The notes beneath the pieces are model-generated. The model was given only the letters and a program-made list of their open reading frames with translations, was not told the origin of the DNA and ran no database searches. A program made the position numbers and the translations under genes. From Paenibacillus sp. G2S3 (lineage in GTDB: Bacteria; Bacillota; Bacilli; Paenibacillales; Paenibacillaceae), in the NCBI RefSeq assembly GCF_030123105.1, contig NZ_CP126095.1, forward strand, positions 3,348,001 through 3,412,000: a stretch of DNA of 64,000 nt, in the 5' to 3' direction. This document shows positions 54,829 through 63,204 of the stretch, in pieces (position 1 is the first letter of the stretch; each line of letters opens with the position of its first letter).

Positions 54829-56096
54829 CGGTTGATCCAGTATTGGCTATCAATCAAAATTTGGGTATTGCGGAGATGATGGATTACGTAGGCCAGCTAC
54901 AGGATGAAATGATTGAACACCGTCGTGATTTGCATGCCCATCCGGAGCTACTGTACGATGTCGTCCGTACTTCTGGTAAAGTAGCGGAATTGCTGGAGGA
55001 GTGGGGGATCACAGTACGGAGAAATGTCGGCAAACATTTCGGAATGGGGGTGGTCGGCCTCCTGCAGGGGTTGGCCGGCAATGGTTCAACTCTTCTTCTA
55101 AGGGCAGATATGGATGCCCTGCCAATACGAGAGGGTAATGAGTTGCCATACAAGTCAGTGAATGACGGCATCATGCACGCCTGTGGCCATGATGCTCATA
55201 CCGCTATGCTGTTGGGTGCTGCCCGAACCTTGGCAGCCTTCCGGGAGCGATTGTCCGGTACAGTCATCTTCGTCTTTCAGCCGGCTGAGGAAGGCGCAGT
55301 CAAAAGTCCGCGTGATGGCAGACTACTCTCGGGTGGACGCGATCTCATTGAAGACAGCGTACTGGAAGGTGTGGATTACGCTTACGCACTGCATGTCATG
55401 CCTGAGCTTCCGGTTGGTACGCTTGGTATTCATCCTCATTATGCCATGGCAGCATCCAGTCATTTTAAGGTGGGATTTCAGGGAACATCCGGTCATCATA
55501 GTGCTCCGCACCAAGCTGTAGATGCAATCCAGATGGCGGCACGATATATTGGAGAGATCAACGGAATGATGGCTAATCGAATCGATCCGCAGGAGGCGGC
55601 AGTGTTGGCCTTCGGTACGTTGCAAGCAGGTACTGCTATTAATGTGATCGCTGAACACAGTGAACTGACAGGAACGTTCAGAGCATTTACCAAGCGTACG
55701 GTAGCTGCGATTACAAATGGTTTACAGCGCCATGCTTCAGCTATAGCTGAGTCTTACGGAGGGAAATACAAGCTGGAGCTGCGTGAAGGAATTACAGTAG
55801 TGAACAACGCGGAAGCGGTTCAGCAGGTGCTTCACGCAGCCCTTGCAGTTCTAGGAGAGGACCAGGTAATACTGCTGGAGCAGCCAAGTCTGGCTGGTGA
55901 GGATTTTGGTTGGTATCTTGAAAAGGTTCCCGGTGCCTTCGCCTTTATTGGTTGCGGTAATAAGGAGAAGGGAATTGTCCATGCTATTCATCAGCCACAG
56001 TTTAATATCGATGAAGCGATGCTAGTTCATGGTGCGAGGATACTGGTTAGACTCGCAATACAGCATAATGGATCGGCCAGCGGTAAACAAAAGTAA
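54825..56096 (+). CDS. Second M20-family amidohydrolase
   Basis: This 423-residue metallo-hydrolase starts at TTG 54825 within the end of the monooxygenase. Metal-site motifs are [46 protein letters not shown] and [10 protein letters not shown]. It is about 30 residues longer than the first M20 protein and shares only family-level similarity. It may deacylate a different N-acyl amino acid or the pathway product. It is the last gene of the sulfur operon, and a terminator overlaps its stop. Confidence 0.86.
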   Translation: MTVDPVLAINQNLGIAEMMDYVGQLQDEMIEHRRDLHAHPELLYDVVRTSGKVAELLEEWGITVRRNVGKHFGMGVVGLLQGLAGNGSTLLLRADMDALPIREGNELPYKSVNDGIMHACGHDAHTAMLLGAARTLAAFRERLSGTVIFVFQPAEEGAVKSPRDGRLLSGGRDLIEDSVLEGVDYAYALHVMPELPVGTLGIHPHYAMAASSHFKVGFQGTSGHHSAPHQAVDAIQMAARYIGEINGMMANRIDPQEAAVLAFGTLQAGTAINVIAEHSELTGTFRAFTKRTVAAITNGLQRHASAIAESYGGKYKLELREGITVVNNAEAVQQVLHAALAVLGEDQVILLEQPSLAGEDFGWYLEKVPGAFAFIGCGNKEKGIVHAIHQPQFNIDEAMLVHGARILVRLAIQHNGSASGKQK

Positions 56097-56132
56097 AAGG
56101 TACCCCAATGGGATACCTTTTACTTTTGTTTA
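56088..56132. terminator. Bidirectional terminator at the end of the sulfur operon
   Basis: CAAAAGTAAAAGGTA and TACCTTTTACTTTTG form a stem of about 18 base pairs with a short loop. The TAA of the last M20 gene lies inside the left arm. It separates two convergent genes. Confidence 0.88.
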
Positions 56133-56143
56133 GGCTTGTCAAC

Positions 56144-57190
56144 TCACCAGAAATACGTTTCGAATGTGTAACCGTTTTTCCCAAAGAATGTTATCTCCCC
56201 GCTTGTCACGCCCTCAGGAATGTCAAAAAACATGCCTTGTTTACCCGAGATATCATAGGTATGAGTTACTCTCTTATCATGAACTTTGTAACTTACCTCG
56301 AAATGACTGAATTTCTTCTTAAGTCCTTGATCGAACATACCGACACTAACGAGTTGTCCGCACCTCTTCACTTGGACGTCGTCTCCATCATCCCCCATGC
56401 CTAAATCCATACTCCAGTCCAAACTCCCGTTTTTTAAACGATCGATGTATTTCAACGTAAGCGATTCTACGCCATCTTCCTCTTCGATATGTAAGAGTAC
56501 AGCTGTATATTTATCAATAATCCGAGAGTCCAGAACTGGAATTCCGCTCAAAATAGCAAATTCAGTTAACTCCTGCTCTGTTATTGCCTCTCCTGAGGGG
56601 TCATCCAGCTCGATAGGCTTCATTCCTAGCCAATCTTCCCACTCCTCAGGAGATTCGAGTTCAGCACGAAAGTCATCATCCGTGGTAATGATCGCTGTTC
56701 TAGTTGCTACATCCCAATCAACAGAGATCCCGATTCGTTCGGCAATAGCGCGCAATGGAACCATAATATCACTGCCGGAGAGATAAGGTGTAGGACTCTT
56801 CCAATCGATCCAGATATCAGAATCCTCTATATCTTCGTTGTAATCGCTAAACATATAATCACTTTTATCCGGATAAATAGAAAGTGCTCCATTAAAATGT
56901 GAAATAAACACGTGTGGATATTCATTATCTATAAACTTCGTAATATCGGCTTGAATGTCGGGATGCTCAAAAATTTGGGTTGGAACGAATGTTTTTCCGT
57001 CTATTAACGTTGGTAACTCATCTTGAAAGGAAAAGTTCATGCCATTAATTGTGACGGAGGGGTGGATTACAGAACGTTCGATAGAATCAGATAGTTTCGG
57101 TGAAACAGAAGCCGATGCGAAGATTGGAGTCGAATAGGAGGTCAACAAGATAAGAATAATCAATACGTTTATGAAGCGGCGGTTGTGCAT
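56144..57190 (-). CDS. Secreted protein with copper-amine-oxidase-like stalk domain
   Basis: This 348-residue exported protein has a signal peptide of about 26 residues. Two stalk-type segments follow: PSVTINGMNFSFQDELPTLIDGKTFVP and SDIMVPLRAIAERIGISVDWD, the latter with the family's VPLR..AE..G..V.W pattern. The rest is acidic and of unknown fold. Stalk domains are common in Paenibacillus surface proteins and are thought to anchor or space other domains. I see no catalytic motif. It is a single gene, divergent from the monooxygenase pair. Confidence 0.8.
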   Translation of the reverse strand: MHNRRFINVLIILILLTSYSTPIFASASVSPKLSDSIERSVIHPSVTINGMNFSFQDELPTLIDGKTFVPTQIFEHPDIQADITKFIDNEYPHVFISHFNGALSIYPDKSDYMFSDYNEDIEDSDIWIDWKSPTPYLSGSDIMVPLRAIAERIGISVDWDVATRTAIITTDDDFRAELESPEEWEDWLGMKPIELDDPSGEAITEQELTEFAILSGIPVLDSRIIDKYTAVLLHIEEEDGVESLTLKYIDRLKNGSLDWSMDLGMGDDGDDVQVKRCGQLVSVGMFDQGLKKKFSHFEVSYKVHDKRVTHTYDISGKQGMFFDIPEGVTSGEITFFGKNGYTFETYFW

Positions 57191-57355
57191 GATTGTAACT
57201 CTCCTTTAATTGTTCATCATGTTAATTACGAAATCAATATGCTAAATATACCATATAGAGATTATTATAGGGCTTTCAAACAGCCATTCTGGAAAAGGGG
57301 ATTCTTAGCACAAAGGCTGAATTCGAATATTTTGTTCTTAACAAGAATCATTAGT

Positions 57356-57384
57356 TTGACATTATGCAAGCATTTAACTATACT
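57356..57384 (+). promoter_or_regulatory. Promoter of the monooxygenase/flavin-reductase pair
   Basis: TTGACA (57356-57361) and TATACT (57379-57384) are 17 bp apart, close to the consensus. The palindrome TTGTT-CTT-AACAA lies just upstream (57332-57344) and could be a regulator site. The remaining 273-base gap is AT-rich without other clear signals. Confidence 0.72.
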
Positions 57385-57463
57385 TATTATAGTCACTTAC
57401 TTAAATATATTAATAAGGAAAATCATAAACGAATTCAAACTTCTTAAAGAAAAGAGGATAATC

Positions 57464-58522
57464 ATGGACCAATATCGGATCACTGCAGACAATGGCTTAG
57501 AGTTTGGACTTTATACATTAGGTGATCATCTAGCGAACCCTGAAACTGGGAGCAGAATATCTGCCAAACAACGCATACGTGAAATCATTGACTTGGCTCA
57601 ATTAGCGGAGCAAGCAGGAATTGATTTTTTTAGTGTAGGAGAGAGTCATCAAGAGTATTTTGCTACTCAGGCGCATACCGTTGTGCTATCAGCGATAGCT
57701 CAGGCTACTAAAAAAATGAAAATAGGTAGCTCGTCTACGATTATAAGTACCTCTGATCCGGTAAGAGTGTACGAAGATTTCGCTACAATTGATTTGATCT
57801 CCAATGGTCGAGCTGAAATTATAGCTGGGCGTGCCTCCAGAGTGGGGTTATATGAATTGTTGGGTTATGATCTTAACAATTATGAGGAATTATTTGAAGA
57901 AAAATTCGACTTGTTATTAAAGATAAATGAAAACGAAGTTATGAATTGGAAGGGGGAATTTCGTAACCCTCTCAAAAATGCAAGAATCCTCCCCCGTCCT
58001 GAAGAGGGAAACTTACCGATATGGCGAGCTGTAGGGGGGACTTCTGCCAGTGCGATCAAAGCAGGCATTGCAGGTGTTCCTATGTTTTTGGCCCATTTAG
58101 GGGGTCCCGCTGTCTTGTTCAAAAGATCCATTGATGCTTATCGTGAAGCTGCAAGTCAGAACGGATTCGATCCGTCGAAGCTACCTGTAGCGACTGCTGG
58201 ATTCTTTTACGCGGATGAAACGACACAGAAGGCACAAAGAGCCTATTATCCATATATAAACGAAGGAATGAAATTAACAAATGGACGTGGTTTTCCTAAA
58301 CAGGCTTTTGCTCAAGGAGCCGATCCGCGCGATGTTATGAATATTGGCAGCCCACAGGAAATCATTGAAAAAATTCTATATCAACATGAACTCTTCGGCC
58401 ATCAACGATATATCGCACAAATGGATTTTGGTGGTGTACCTTTTGAGAATTTAATGAAAAACATAGATTTAATCGGTTCTGAAATTCTACCAGCTATTAA
58501 AAAATATACGGCGAAAAAATAA
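57464..58522 (+). CDS. LLM-class flavin-dependent oxidoreductase
   Basis: This monooxygenase of about 352 residues is of the bacterial luciferase superfamily: GLYTLGDHLANP, then FFSVGESHQEYF, MKIGSSSTIISTSDPVRVYEDFATID and GRAEIIAGRASR. The ATG at 57464 follows AAAGAGGAT by 6-7 bases; the frame extends upstream to 57185, but that part lies in the promoter region and is not coding-like. An NADPH-dependent FMN reductase follows 19 bases after its stop, so together they look like a two-component monooxygenase. Substrate unknown. Confidence 0.88.
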   Translation: MDQYRITADNGLEFGLYTLGDHLANPETGSRISAKQRIREIIDLAQLAEQAGIDFFSVGESHQEYFATQAHTVVLSAIAQATKKMKIGSSSTIISTSDPVRVYEDFATIDLISNGRAEIIAGRASRVGLYELLGYDLNNYEELFEEKFDLLLKINENEVMNWKGEFRNPLKNARILPRPEEGNLPIWRAVGGTSASAIKAGIAGVPMFLAHLGGPAVLFKRSIDAYREAASQNGFDPSKLPVATAGFFYADETTQKAQRAYYPYINEGMKLTNGRGFPKQAFAQGADPRDVMNIGSPQEIIEKILYQHELFGHQRYIAQMDFGGVPFENLMKNIDLIGSEILPAIKKYTAKK

Positions 58523-58541
58523 TCTCCAGGAGGTCAGAAAT

Positions 58542-59108
58542 ATGAAAATCGTAGCGTTATCAGGGTCAATGATAGGCTCGAAAACCCGAATTGCCATGAA
58601 TTATACAGTAAATTCGTTTCAAGAAAAATATCAGGATGCAGAAGTTACACTTCTAGATCTGGCGGAGTATGATGTTCAGTTCAGTGATGGTCGCAATTAT
58701 CTGGAATACGAAGGGGACACCAAGTACGTCATTCAAACGATCATGGAAGCAGATGTAATCGTAATCGGAACGCCTATATTTCAAGCTTCCATCCCAGCAA
58801 CCCTAAAAAATATATTCGATTTAGCGCCCGAAAAAGCATTTCATAATAAGGTAGTAAGTATGCTGGTCACGGCAGGTTCTGCACGACACTATCTGGTAGC
58901 TGAGCAGCAATTGAAACCAATATTGTCCTATATGAAAGCGCAAATTGTTCAAACGTATGTTTTTATAGAAGAGAAGGATTTTCATAGAAAAGAAATAGTA
59001 AACGATGATGTGCTATTCCGTATAGACCGCTTAGTGGAAGATACTTATGTACTATCTGAGACTTATGCCAAAATTCGAGAGGCTGAAGAAGCAAAATATG
59101 GTTTCTAA
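58542..59108 (+). CDS. NAD(P)H-dependent FMN reductase
   Basis: This 188-residue flavodoxin-fold protein starts KIVALSGSMIGSKTRIA (FMN phosphate loop) and has VIVIGTPIFQASIPATLKNIFDLAP, the SsuE/ArsH-type motif, and MLVTAGSARHYL. It should supply reduced FMN to the monooxygenase immediately upstream, from which it is separated by 19 bases that include CCAGGAGG. It is the last gene of the pair and is followed by a terminator. Confidence 0.9.
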   Translation: MKIVALSGSMIGSKTRIAMNYTVNSFQEKYQDAEVTLLDLAEYDVQFSDGRNYLEYEGDTKYVIQTIMEADVIVIGTPIFQASIPATLKNIFDLAPEKAFHNKVVSMLVTAGSARHYLVAEQQLKPILSYMKAQIVQTYVFIEEKDFHRKEIVNDDVLFRIDRLVEDTYVLSETYAKIREAEEAKYGF

Positions 59109-59141
59109 GGAAAATCAATATATCCTGACATTTCGCAAACT

Positions 59142-59178
59142 AAATCACCCTTCATCCATTAGGATGAGGGGTGATTTG
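59142..59178. terminator. Terminator between FMN reductase and TetR gene
   Basis: AAATCACCCTTCATCC and GGATGAGGGGTGATTT form a 16-bp stem with one mismatch and a four-base loop. It serves two convergent genes; the T-tract is short. Confidence 0.78.
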
Positions 59179-59209
59179 TGTACGAAAAGATTACATATAC
59201 CAAAACTTA

Positions 59210-59785
59210 CTACTCACAATTTCTATCCAACAAGGCTCCCAGCTGTTCTGCTAAAACTTGATAAGTTACAGGTCTTTCATTCGTAAACCACCATTCAACG
59301 ACACCCACATACGATGAAGCTACAAATTGTACGACTAGATCTTTATTTAAGCCTTCGTTTTTACCCTTTGTGATATCGACTTCGTCTTTGAACTCTTCTT
59401 TTAGAAACTCCAGAAAACGACTTCGGAAGAAAGGTGCTCCTTTACTAGCTAACATCATGGAGAAAAAGGCATAATTACTCTCAAAGTATTCCGTCCAAAT
59501 CACAGACCCCGTTACAAAATCCAGATCAGAGACTGATGCACATCGCTCACGAAGTTCATTGATATGGCTCTCGATAAGCTTATCCAGTAGATCATATTTA
59601 TCCATATAGTGAAGGTAAATGGTACCACGGCTCACATTTGCTTTATCTGAGAGTTCCTGAAGGGTTATATCATCAAAATTTTTCACGCTCATTAGGTCAA
59701 TTACTGCTGTCTTCAAGGCTTCCTGCGTTTTAAGGATTCTTCGATCGACTTTAGACAATTTGCTCACCGAACTTTCTTTATTCAT
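59210..59785 (-). CDS. TetR-family transcriptional regulator
   Basis: This 191-residue regulator has a TetR helix-turn-helix at about 15-65 (RRILKTQEALKTAVIDLM, then FDDITLQELSDKANVSRGTIYLHYMDKYDLLDKL) and a variable ligand-binding helical domain (TetR_C family typical of Firmicute DhaS/YxbF-like proteins). It is divergent from the CMD-SDR-cupin-AKR operon, with a 25-bp palindrome between them, and so probably represses that operon. No clear Shine-Dalgarno precedes ATG 59785. Confidence 0.88.
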   Translation of the reverse strand: MNKESSVSKLSKVDRRILKTQEALKTAVIDLMSVKNFDDITLQELSDKANVSRGTIYLHYMDKYDLLDKLIESHINELRERCASVSDLDFVTGSVIWTEYFESNYAFFSMMLASKGAPFFRSRFLEFLKEEFKDEVDITKGKNEGLNKDLVVQFVASSYVGVVEWWFTNERPVTYQVLAEQLGALLDRNCE

Positions 59786-59890
59786 AAAAAATAGAGTAAG
59801 AATTCTTTATATAACATACTATAACAAACTCAACAATGGGATATCTGTTTATATATTTATATAAAAGAATCGCGAATACGTAGTAGGAAA

Positions 59891-59915
59891 TAAACAAATT
59901 CGATGATTTTGTTTA
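59891..59915. promoter_or_regulatory. Candidate TetR operator
   Basis: The 25-bp palindrome has arms TAAACAAATTC and GATTTTGTTTA around a three-base centre, with one mismatch. It lies between the TetR gene and the operon it faces, 30 bp upstream of the operon's -35. Confidence 0.6.
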
Positions 59916-59944
59916 TTAATATACAAATCGCATCAAATTAACAA

Positions 59945-59972
59945 TTGGCACAAAATTTAATCCGATTATAAT
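59945..59972 (+). promoter_or_regulatory. Promoter of the CMD-SDR-cupin-AKR operon
   Basis: TTGGCA (59945-59950) and TATAAT (59967-59972) are 16 bp apart. A GATTG-type ribosome binding region (AAGAAAGGA) precedes the first gene. Confidence 0.65.
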
Positions 59973-60043
59973 AATAGACATGTGATCATTATTGTAATTA
60001 TGCGTATTAAATATTCATTATCCTAAGAAAGGATTGTTGTACC

Positions 60044-60784
60044 ATGGATAAACATCAAGAAAGAATGTTTCCAGGCTATGAATCTAAGCTGTTGGAAACA
60101 GATCCTGAGTTTATAGAGCTTTTCGATAACTTTGCATTTGATGAAGTAGTAAATCAGGACGATTTGGATGATCATACTCGTATGATGGCTATTCTGTCCG
60201 TTTTAATTGGCTGTCAAGGCATTGACGAGTTTAAAGCCTTGCTTTCAGCAGCACTTAACTTTGGTGTTACTCCAGTGGAAGTAAAGGAAATTGTATATCA
60301 ATCAGTCCCTTATCTTGGCATTGGGAGGGTATTTCCCTTTCTACAAGCAGTGAATGAGATTTTGACTGCTCAAGGCGTTGAACTACCTTTACCTGGTCAG
60401 GGGACTACAACCACAGAAAATCGTTTAGAGGCGGGAATTCAAGCACAAGTAGATATTTTTGGAGAAGGCATGAAGCATTTCTGGAAATCAGGTCCGGAAG
60501 AGAGTCAACACATCAATCATTGGCTTGCAGCTAATTGCTTTGGTGATTACTACACCCGAAATGGACTCGACTACAAAGAAAGAGAAATGATTACATTCTG
60601 CTTTCTTTTTGCGCAAGGTGGATGTGAACCCCAATTGATTAGTCATGCAGCTGCCAATATGAGACTTGGAAATGATAAGTTGTTCCTTATCAAGATTATA
60701 TCTCAATGCCTGCCTTTTATAGGGTATCCGCGCAGTTTGAATGCTCTTCGGTGTGTGAATGAAGCAGCAGCTACATCGGAATAA
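60044..60784 (+). CDS. Carboxymuconolactone decarboxylase-family protein (two CMD domains)
   Basis: This 246-residue all-helical protein has two AhpD/CMD-like halves: MMAILSVLIGCQGIDEFKALLSAALNFGVTPVEVKEIVYQ (about 45-90) and REMITFCFLFAQGGCEPQLISHAAANMRLGNDKLFLIKII (about 170-215). The peroxidatic CxxC of AhpD is absent, so it is not a classic alkylhydroperoxidase. It leads an operon of redox genes and is divergent from a TetR gene. The true reaction is unknown. Confidence 0.85.
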   Translation: MDKHQERMFPGYESKLLETDPEFIELFDNFAFDEVVNQDDLDDHTRMMAILSVLIGCQGIDEFKALLSAALNFGVTPVEVKEIVYQSVPYLGIGRVFPFLQAVNEILTAQGVELPLPGQGTTTTENRLEAGIQAQVDIFGEGMKHFWKSGPEESQHINHWLAANCFGDYYTRNGLDYKEREMITFCFLFAQGGCEPQLISHAAANMRLGNDKLFLIKIISQCLPFIGYPRSLNALRCVNEAAATSE

Positions 60785-60805
60785 GAAGTTTAGGAGGAAA
60801 TGATT

Positions 60806-61644
60806 ATGAACAATCGCACATGGCTTATTACCGGTGTGAGCAGTGGTTTTGGTTATGAGATGACGAAACAGCTTCTTGAGAAGGGCAATAAGGTTATCGG
60901 TACTGTTCGTAACAAAAGCAAGGTCGCCGACCTCATTGAGAAGTATCCCGAAACCTTCACTTGCGAGATTCTAGATGTAACCGATTTTCCTGCTATTCGT
61001 AATCTTGTCGATAGATCTTTTGAAAAGTTTGGACGTATCGACGTTATCATAAGCAATGCCGGCTATGGTCTTTTCGGGGCCGCTGAAGAACTATCTGATG
61101 ACGAGGTAAATCACATTATCGCTACGAACCTAACGGGATCCATCCAGCTTATCCGTTCTGCGATTCCGCATTTGCGGACACAGGGTGGTGGCCGCATTAT
61201 CCAGATCTCCTCCTATGGTGGTCAGGTAGCCTTCCCCGGCAATTCGTTATATCATGCAACCAAGTTTGGTATTGAGGGCTTTTGTGAGTCCGTTGCTCAG
61301 GAGGTTTCAGCTTTTAACATCGGTATTACATTGGTGGAACCGGGAGGGGCCCGTACCGAGTTCCGTTATGGGAGCGCACAGGTAGCAAAACTCATGTCAG
61401 AATACGAAGGCAACCCAGCACATAGCTTTTTGAACATGCTGGATGCTTCTAAGAGTTTAGCTCCTTGAGACCCTGTGCGAATGGCTGCCCGCATCATAGA
61501 AAGTGTCGAAGTAGAGCCGGCACCGATACGAATGGTACTCGGATCTCAAGCACTGTCAAGCACGATTTCGACCCTAAAAGCTAGAGTTGCTGATTACGAG
61601 ATGCAGAGCGAACTAGCAGCTTCTACTGACTTTCCAGCAGAATG
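60806..61644 (+). pseudogene. Short-chain dehydrogenase with an in-frame stop codon
   Basis: Residues 1-220 form a good SDR: LITGVSSGFGYEM (NADP site), SNAGYGLFGA, IIQISSYGGQ and YHATKFG with catalytic Tyr and Lys. The sequence then hits TGA at 61466-61468 (after SLAP). The same frame continues open for about 58 codons (DPVRMAARIIESVEVEPAPIR onward) to a TGA at 61642, in a manner typical of the SDR C-terminus. A GGA to TGA change would restore a 279-residue protein. The core fold and active site survive, so a truncated enzyme is possible. ATG 60806 follows AGGAGG by 8 bases. Confidence 0.8.
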
Positions 61645-61673
61645 AAAAAATAGACAGAAAGTAGGAATCAACG

Positions 61674-62069
61674 ATGAAAAATGAACAACTTAGTAACAGC
61701 ACTATTTTTCCTTTAGGAGAAAAAGTGAAAGCAAACTTTACGGGTGACGCTTATTTGCAAATGGTGTTTACAGATCCGAAGCCGCTTAATACCGCAATTG
61801 GTAATGTAACCTTTGCTCCAGGCGCCCGCAATAACTGGCATGCTCATCAGGTTGGACAAGTTCTGTTAGTCACTGGTGGAAATGGCTGGTATCAGGAAGA
61901 AGGAAAACCTGCTCAATTGCTAGAAACAGGTGATGTGGTCAACATCCCCCCTAATGTGAGACATTGGCATGGTGCGACAAAGGACAGTTGGTTTGTTCAT
62001 TTGGCTATGACACCAGGCGAAACAGAATGGTTTGAAGTAGTCAATGACGAATGGTTTGAAGCACTGTAG
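61674..62069 (+). CDS. Cupin-domain protein
   Basis: This 131-residue protein has a single beta-barrel. The first cupin motif reads NWHAHQVGQVLLVTGGNGWYQEEG, with His ligands, and the second GDVVNIPPNVRHWHGATKDS. It resembles the small cupins that accompany aldo-keto reductases and CMD-type proteins. The function is unknown, though a metal-dependent isomerase or dioxygenase role is common. It follows the broken SDR by 29 bases, behind AGAAAGTAGG. Confidence 0.88.
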   Translation: MKNEQLSNSTIFPLGEKVKANFTGDAYLQMVFTDPKPLNTAIGNVTFAPGARNNWHAHQVGQVLLVTGGNGWYQEEGKPAQLLETGDVVNIPPNVRHWHGATKDSWFVHLAMTPGETEWFEVVNDEWFEAL

Positions 62070-62110
62070 AAATCGAACGTTGCTTAACCTTAGAAATGGA
62101 GGCTTATTCT

Positions 62111-63091
62111 ATGGAATACATCAAATTTGGAAATACGGGAATGGACGTCTCTCGGATTTGCCTTGGTTGTATGAGCTTTGGAAAGGTGCTGCCTGGCGGG
62201 CACCAATGGGTGCTTGATGAGGAGAACAGTCGTCCTATCATTAAAAGAGCGCTTGAGCTCGGGATCAATTTTTTTGATACAGCTAATATTTACGCAAGTG
62301 GTTCCAGTGAAGAGATTATCGGCCGTGCGCTTAAGGATTATGCGAATCGAGATGAAATTGTTCTCGCCACGAAGGTCTGGGGTCGCATGCGTCCAGGTCC
62401 AAATGGTGGTGGGCTTTCTCGAAAAGCTATTTTGGGCGAAATAGATAACAGTTTGAAGAGACTTGGGACTGATTATGTGGATCTCTATATCATTCACCGC
62501 TGGGATTACAACACACCCATTGAAGAAACCATGGAGGCCTTGCATGATGTGGTAAAGTCTGGAAAGGCTAGATATATTGGTGCTTCTGCTATGTATGCAT
62601 GGCAATTTCAAAAAGCATTACATGTAGCCGAGAAAAAGAACTGGACTCGCTTTGTATCCATGCAAAATCACCTTAATCTCATCTACCGAGAAGAGGAAAG
62701 GGAGATGATGCCGCTTTGTCAGGATCAAAAAATTGCGGTAACCCCTTATAGTCCTCTAGCATCAGGAAGATTGATTCGAGATTGGTCGGATACGACGCGT
62801 AGATCCGAAACCGATCTCATTCAAAAATCAAAGTATGATTCAACTGCTGATGTAGATCGATTAATCGTTGAGCGAGTAGCGTCATTAGCAGAGAAACGAG
62901 GCGTAACACGTACTCATATCGCACTTGCATGGCTGTTGCAAAAAGCTTCTGTAGCTGCTCCAATTGTGGGTGCGACGAAAATTGCTCAGCTCGAAGATTC
63001 AGTAGATGCTCTTTCGGTGAAATTATTACCTGAAGAAATTTCATTTCTTGAAGAGTTGTACGTTCCTCATCCAATAGTTGGAGCTCAGTAA
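62111..63091 (+). CDS. Aldo-keto reductase
   Basis: This AKR barrel of about 326 residues reads GNTGMDVSRICLGCMSFGK, FFDTANIYASGSSEEIIG (catalytic Asp and Tyr), ATKVWG (Lys) and YIIHRWDYNTPIEET (His). The NADPH site near the end reads VAAPIVGATKIAQL. The overall pattern matches the YajO/AKR11-like bacterial group. ATG 62111 follows GGAGG by 8 bases; the frame continues upstream only to 62096, inside that site. It ends the operon. Confidence 0.9.
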   Translation: MEYIKFGNTGMDVSRICLGCMSFGKVLPGGHQWVLDEENSRPIIKRALELGINFFDTANIYASGSSEEIIGRALKDYANRDEIVLATKVWGRMRPGPNGGGLSRKAILGEIDNSLKRLGTDYVDLYIIHRWDYNTPIEETMEALHDVVKSGKARYIGASAMYAWQFQKALHVAEKKNWTRFVSMQNHLNLIYREEEREMMPLCQDQKIAVTPYSPLASGRLIRDWSDTTRRSETDLIQKSKYDSTADVDRLIVERVASLAEKRGVTRTHIALAWLLQKASVAAPIVGATKIAQLEDSVDALSVKLLPEEISFLEELYVPHPIVGAQ

Positions 63092-63156
63092 TAACTACTT
63101 TGCAAGCTGTCACTTAAACGTAGACCTTTTCGCCGTCTTTGTGCATCCGAGTATTA

Positions 63157-63199
63157 AAAAAAAGCCGATGATCTGAACCAAAAGATCATCGGCTTTTTG
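63157..63199. terminator. Bidirectional terminator after the aldo-keto reductase
   Basis: AAAAAGCCGATGATCT and AGATCATCGGCTTTTT form a 16-bp stem with a short loop and A/T runs on both flanks, between convergent genes. Confidence 0.92.
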
Positions 63200-63204
63200 T
63201 TTGC

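Noticed and set aside
57185..57463. N-terminal extension of the monooxygenase at 57464
   Set aside because: The extension covers the promoter region (TTGACA/TATACT) and is unlike the family; the ATG at 57464 has a proper ribosome binding site.
62090..62611. Antisense open frame of 173 codons in the aldo-keto reductase gene
   Set aside because: The AKR catalytic motifs on the plus strand explain the sequence; the reverse frame is a shadow.
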